Made by a program: the position numbers and the translations under genes. The notes below the pieces were generated by a model. It had not been told where the DNA came from. It made no database searches and saw only the letters and a list, made by a program, of their open reading frames with translations. From Caulobacter sp. (GTDB taxonomy: Bacteria > Pseudomonadota > Alphaproteobacteria > Caulobacterales > Caulobacteraceae), in contig JAUXVF010000022.1 in NCBI GenBank assembly GCA_030680355.1, positions 1 through 64,000 on the forward strand: a stretch of DNA of 64,000 nucleotides, read 5' to 3'. Shown here piece after piece: positions 61,045-64,000 of the stretch (the first letter of the stretch is position 1; each line of letters begins with the position of its first letter).

Positions 61045-61799
61045 AGGTCAGGCTGATGACCTACAACGTCCACCGTTGCGTGGGCGGAGACCGCAAGCTC
61101 GATGTCGAGCGGGTGGCCGAGGTCATCGAGGCCTGCCAGGTCGATATCGTCGCCCTGCAGGAGCTGGACGTCGGCCGCCGGCGGACCAATGGCGTCGACC
61201 AGGCCCATCGTCTGGCCGAGCTGTTGCGCATGCGCTCGCATTTCCACCCGGCCATGCATGTCGAGGGCGAGCGCTACGGCGACGCCATCCTCACGGCCCT
61301 GCCCGAACGGCTGGTCAAGACCGGCAGCCTGCCGGGTCTGCCGCGGCTGCCGGGGCTGGAGCCGCGCGGCGCCCTGTGGGTGGCGGTGGATCTGGGCGGG
61401 GTCGAACTGCAGGTGATCAACACCCATTTCGGCCTGGTGCCCAAGGAACAGCAGGCCCAGGCGGCGGCCCTGATCGGCGAGTCGTGGATGGCTTCGGAGG
61501 CCTTCGACGGGCCGGCCGTGCTGCTGGGCGATTTCAACGCCACGCCGTTTTCGCAGACCTATCGCATGCTGACCGCGGTGATGCGGGACGCCCAGGCCGG
61601 CGGGCCCAAGGCCGCGGTCGCCACTTTCCCGTCCGGGTTTCCCCTGCTGCGCATCGACCACGTCTTCCTGGCCGGAGCGATCACCGTGACGGCGGTTGAG
61701 TCGCCGTTTGATCCGCGGTCGCGGGCGGCGTCGGATCATCTGCCGCTGGTGGTGGAGCTGGAGATTTCGGCGGCGCGATCATCGCCTGCTGCGCCCTGA
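61041..61799 (+). CDS. Endonuclease/exonuclease/phosphatase family protein
   Basis: This 252-residue metal-dependent EEP fold protein shows 'MTYNVHRCVGGDRKLD', Glu in 'IVALQELDVG', 'VINTHFGL', 'LLGDFNATP' and final His in 'AASDHLPLVVELE'. It is coupled to metW by a 4-base overlap. It could act on nucleic acid or phosphoesters; neighbouring cardiolipin-synthase-like PLD gene hints at lipids. The last 40 codons overlap the converging PLD gene by 119 bases. Confidence 0.9.
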   Translation: MKVRLMTYNVHRCVGGDRKLDVERVAEVIEACQVDIVALQELDVGRRRTNGVDQAHRLAELLRMRSHFHPAMHVEGERYGDAILTALPERLVKTGSLPGLPRLPGLEPRGALWVAVDLGGVELQVINTHFGLVPKEQQAQAAALIGESWMASEAFDGPAVLLGDFNATPFSQTYRMLTAVMRDAQAGGPKAAVATFPSGFPLLRIDHVFLAGAITVTAVESPFDPRSRAASDHLPLVVELEISAARSSPAAP

Positions 61800-63255
61800 G
61801 ATGACGCCGCCGCAGCCAGGGCCGCCAGGCGTCTGACGGCGAGGTCGGGTCGCCCAGGCTCCAGGTGCTGATGAAACTCTCGATCGGTCCCAGCGGGCGG
61901 ATGGTCACCGGTCGCAGCCGGCGCGGGCTGCCGTCGAGCCGGTCGACGGCGGCGGCGAGGCTGTCGGTGTCGGCGATGGCCGCCTGGGTGTCGGCCAGGC
62001 TGCGGCCGAGATAGTGGCTGACCAACTGGTCGCGGAAGGCGGCGATCGCCCGCCGCGCGGCGTCGCCCGCAGCGCCCGGTCTGGCCTCGAAGGCCAGGTC
62101 GCATTCGGTGTCCAGCCCGCCGGACCGGTTGTTGAGATTGGCCGAGCCGATGCGCAGGAAGTCGTCGTCGATGATCGTGACCTTGGAATGGACGATGATT
62201 GGTTCGTCGGCCCGGGTCCGCGCCGACCAGGCCTGGAAGCGGTCATGGCGGTCGGCGGCCTCCAGGGCGTCGATGGCGGCGATGCGGGCGCTGTCCATGG
62301 CCAGGCGGTCGAAGAAGCTGGGGCTGACGGCGGGGCCGATGGCGACGATCTCCGGGCCGTCGGGTTCGGCCAGCCGCCGGGCCAGGGCTTCGACGATGGT
62401 CGGGGCCGTCAGGTACTGGTTCTCCAGGTAGATCAGGCGGCGCGCCGAGGCGATCGCCGCCAGATGCAGCTTGAGCCCCTCGAGGACCTCCGTCGTTTCC
62501 CGCCAGGCGGGCTGGGTGCGGACCAGGCTGACGGTCTGGTTGGTCAGGTGCGGCGATATGAAAGCCGGCCAGGGCGAGTCGACGGTGTAGTCGGGGTCGG
62601 GCGGCGTCAGTCGTCCGCCGCCGGCGTTGGACCAGCGATCGGCGAACAGGGCCGCGCAGTCCCGGGCCGCCGGCCCTTCGAGCATCACCGAGACATCATG
62701 GCGGGCCGGATAGCGGCGCAGGTTCGGCAGGCGGCGGTGGCGGTCGTCATCGGCATGGTCGCAGGTGTCCCAGCGGTCGGCGCCGAGGTCGCCGCCGCTG
62801 ACGAAGGCCAGCCGGCCGTCGATGATCAGCACCTTCTGATGGTGGCAGGCGCTGGCCGGGAGGCTGGAATCGAGCCGGAACTTGACCCGCGAGCCGAGGA
62901 ACTCGGCCACCGCCCGCTGCGGCGCGAAAGCCTGTGAGGCGTTGAGCGGAAACGGCATGTCCCAGGCCAGCACCCGCACGTCGACGGCCGGGTTGAGCGC
63001 CGCGGTCCGGCGCAGCAGCAGGCCCAGCCGGTCGGCGGTCTCCGGGTCGCCGCTGCGCTCGATCTGGTCGGGCTGCAGACGGGTCAGGGGGTCGAACACC
63101 CAGGCCAGCAGCCAGATCGACTGGCGGGCCGACAGGACGGCGGCCTTCACCGCGGTGAAATACTCGGCGCCGTCGACCAGAAAGGCCATGCCGTTGGCCG
63201 TGGCGGTCCGCCAGCAGGTGTCGCCGTCTCGAAGGAGGGAAGTTTCAGCGGTCAT
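61681..63255 (-). CDS. Phospholipase D-superfamily protein (cardiolipin-synthase-like)
   Basis: This 524-residue protein has two HKD motifs: 'HHQKVLIIDGRLAFVSGGD' and 'VHSKVTIIDDDFLRIGSANLNNRS'. 'LLAWVFDPLTRLQPDQI' opens the first half. No clear membrane helices are seen at the N-terminus, so it differs from ClsA. A Pro-rich tail of about 35 residues ends it and overlaps the converging nuclease-fold gene by 119 bases. It probably exchanges or cleaves phospholipid headgroups. Confidence 0.9.
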   Translation of the reverse strand: MTAETSLLRDGDTCWRTATANGMAFLVDGAEYFTAVKAAVLSARQSIWLLAWVFDPLTRLQPDQIERSGDPETADRLGLLLRRTAALNPAVDVRVLAWDMPFPLNASQAFAPQRAVAEFLGSRVKFRLDSSLPASACHHQKVLIIDGRLAFVSGGDLGADRWDTCDHADDDRHRRLPNLRRYPARHDVSVMLEGPAARDCAALFADRWSNAGGGRLTPPDPDYTVDSPWPAFISPHLTNQTVSLVRTQPAWRETTEVLEGLKLHLAAIASARRLIYLENQYLTAPTIVEALARRLAEPDGPEIVAIGPAVSPSFFDRLAMDSARIAAIDALEAADRHDRFQAWSARTRADEPIIVHSKVTIIDDDFLRIGSANLNNRSGGLDTECDLAFEARPGAAGDAARRAIAAFRDQLVSHYLGRSLADTQAAIADTDSLAAAVDRLDGSPRRLRPVTIRPLGPIESFISTWSLGDPTSPSDAWRPWLRRRHLRAQQAMIAPPKSPAPPPAADDPTPPATADQTATQPPSR

Positions 63256-63310
63256 GTCGCCCCGATTGATGCCTGGGGCATAAACGCGCGAAGGCGTGGC
63301 AGGCTCCGGA

Positions 63311-63655
63311 TCAGCCCGCGATCGCCGCCGCGCCGGTCTCGCCGGTGCGGATGCGCAGGACCTGTTCGAGGTCGAGGACGAAGACCTTGCCGTCGCCGAT
63401 CTTGCCGGTGTTGGCCGTGCGGACGATGGCGTCGAGAATGGCCTGGACCACGTCGTCGGGCGCGGCGATCTCCAGCTTGACCTTGGGCAGCAGCTTCACC
63501 TCGTACTCGGCGCCGCGGTAAACCTCGGTCTTGCCCTTCTGGCGGCCATAGCCGCGCACCTCGGTGACGGTCAGACCCGAGGCGCCGGCCTCGGTCACGC
63601 CATCGAGGACCGCGTCCAGGCGGCTGGGCTTGATGACGGCGATGATCATTTTCAT
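63311..63655 (-). CDS. P-II nitrogen regulatory protein (GlnB/GlnK)
   Basis: This 114-residue P-II protein has the T-loop 'GRQKGKTEVYRGAEY', where Tyr51 is the uridylylation site, and B-loop 'TGKIGDGKVFVLDLEQVLRIRTGE'. It senses 2-oxoglutarate and ATP/ADP and controls glutamine synthetase and AmtB. Which of GlnB or GlnK it is cannot be settled, as neither glnA nor amtB lies within the window beside it. Confidence 0.95.
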   Translation of the reverse strand: MKMIIAVIKPSRLDAVLDGVTEAGASGLTVTEVRGYGRQKGKTEVYRGAEYEVKLLPKVKLEIAAPDDVVQAILDAIVRTANTGKIGDGKVFVLDLEQVLRIRTGETGAAAIAG

Positions 63656-63697
63656 GGCGGCGGCTCCGGTCGCACGAAACGCGAGTCACCGCGCAGG

Positions 63698-64000
63698 CTA
63701 AGGCGAAACCGCGTCCGGGTCCAAGGGGTCGCGATGGGCCGCGCCATCGGACGACCGTCCGGCCGGCGTCGGAGGGGCCAGGGCGCCGGGGGCGAACACC
63801 CGGGCGCGGGCGCGAACCGCCCTGGGTTTGACCGCGAAAGTCTGTTTGACCGCCTCCATCAGCATCAGCCCGGCGAAGGGGGGCCAGAGCCAGGCGCCGG
63901 CCTGTTCAAAGCCCTCGGCCCAGCGCGCCGTCCAGGCGAAGGGCGGGGCGTAGAGGGCGCGGGTCCAGCCGGAGGGCTCCAGACCGGCGTCGCGCAGCAC
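63698..64000 (-). CDS. SAM-dependent methyltransferase, C-terminal part (runs off window)
   Basis: The frame is open at the right edge, and only the last 100 codons are inside. The visible part 'DAGLEPSGWTRALYAPPFAW' and 'LWPPFAGLMLMEAVKQTFAVKPRA' resembles the end of class I methyltransferases of alphaproteobacteria that lack a named substrate. The N-terminal SAM-binding half is outside, so the call is provisional. Confidence 0.6.
   Translation of the reverse strand: MLRDAGLEPSGWTRALYAPPFAWTARWAEGFEQAGAWLWPPFAGLMLMEAVKQTFAVKPRAVRARARVFAPGALAPPTPAGRSSDGAAHRDPLDPDAVSP

Noticed and set aside
1..64000. CRISPR array, prophage, integron or insertion sequence
   Set aside because: No regularly spaced direct repeats, no transposase, integrase or phage structural gene was recognised.

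Overview
The window looks like Caulobacterales chromosome (Caulobacter/Phenylobacterium/Brevundimonas type). It is very GC-rich, with G or C at most third codon positions. It carries the order phoR-pstC-pstA-pstB-phoU-phoB known from Caulobacter, two TonB-dependent receptors, a metX-metW pair, DUF4170 beside a CysQ-type phosphatase, and a tyrosine-phosphatase homologue divergent from lipid A genes. I see no insertion sequence, prophage, integrase or CRISPR array.

The exception is the left edge. Bases 1 to roughly 2,200-2,500 carry the end of yhdP, a nitrilase-family amidase and the first part of tldD, the order typical of beta/gammaproteobacteria, with a beta-type 'gacgcagag' inverted repeat between two of the genes. 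The tldD frame then runs into sequence of Caulobacterales style. I read this as a join between two genomes inside a conserved gene, most likely an assembly chimera.

Layout: 3.0-9.5 kb, a TonB-dependent receptor, a peptide transporter (POT), gshA and rsmE. 9.5-14.3 kb, PPK2 kinase, FkbM methyltransferase, aldo/keto reductase, YcaQ-type glycosylase and an L,D-transpeptidase-like protein. 14.3-14.9 kb is gene-free and full of palindromes. 14.9-22.9 kb, an ABC exporter, a FecA-like receptor, ubiA, a desaturase and small enzymes. 23.0-25.4 kb, ubiD flanked by an orphan Phd antitoxin and a mazEF pair whose toxin is broken. 25.5-30.2 kb, an M14 peptidase, MAPEG protein, pmbA, cysQ and DUF4170. 30.3-36.7 kb, a lipid A/LPS block: tyrosine-phosphatase homologue, msbA, DUF374 acyltransferase, cation efflux, waaA, lpxK. 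36.7-45.7 kb, a phosphotransferase, purD and the Pho/Pst block. 45.9-52.5 kb, an autotransporter with calcium-type repeats, SemiSWEET, a WecG-family glycosyltransferase, dienelactone hydrolase and a cluster of small proteins. 52.6-64 kb, tRNA-Arg(ACG), P1 peptidase, gamma-glutamyltransferase, a histidine kinase, pyrD, metX-metW, a nuclease-fold protein, a PLD-family protein and a P-II regulator.

Genes that plainly act together: the phosphate sensing and uptake block (PhoR/PhoB/PhoU/PstCAB, with PPK2 elsewhere in the window), the lipid A export and Kdo/4'-kinase operon, metX-metW for methionine, and ubiA with ubiD for ubiquinone. I found no convincing wholly new system. The best leads are the chimeric tldD, the two decayed toxin-antitoxin relics around ubiD, dispersed palindromes (one supplies the start region of a gene), the phosphatase/cation-efflux/LPS arrangement, and the autotransporter with thrombospondin-3-like repeats opposite phoR.
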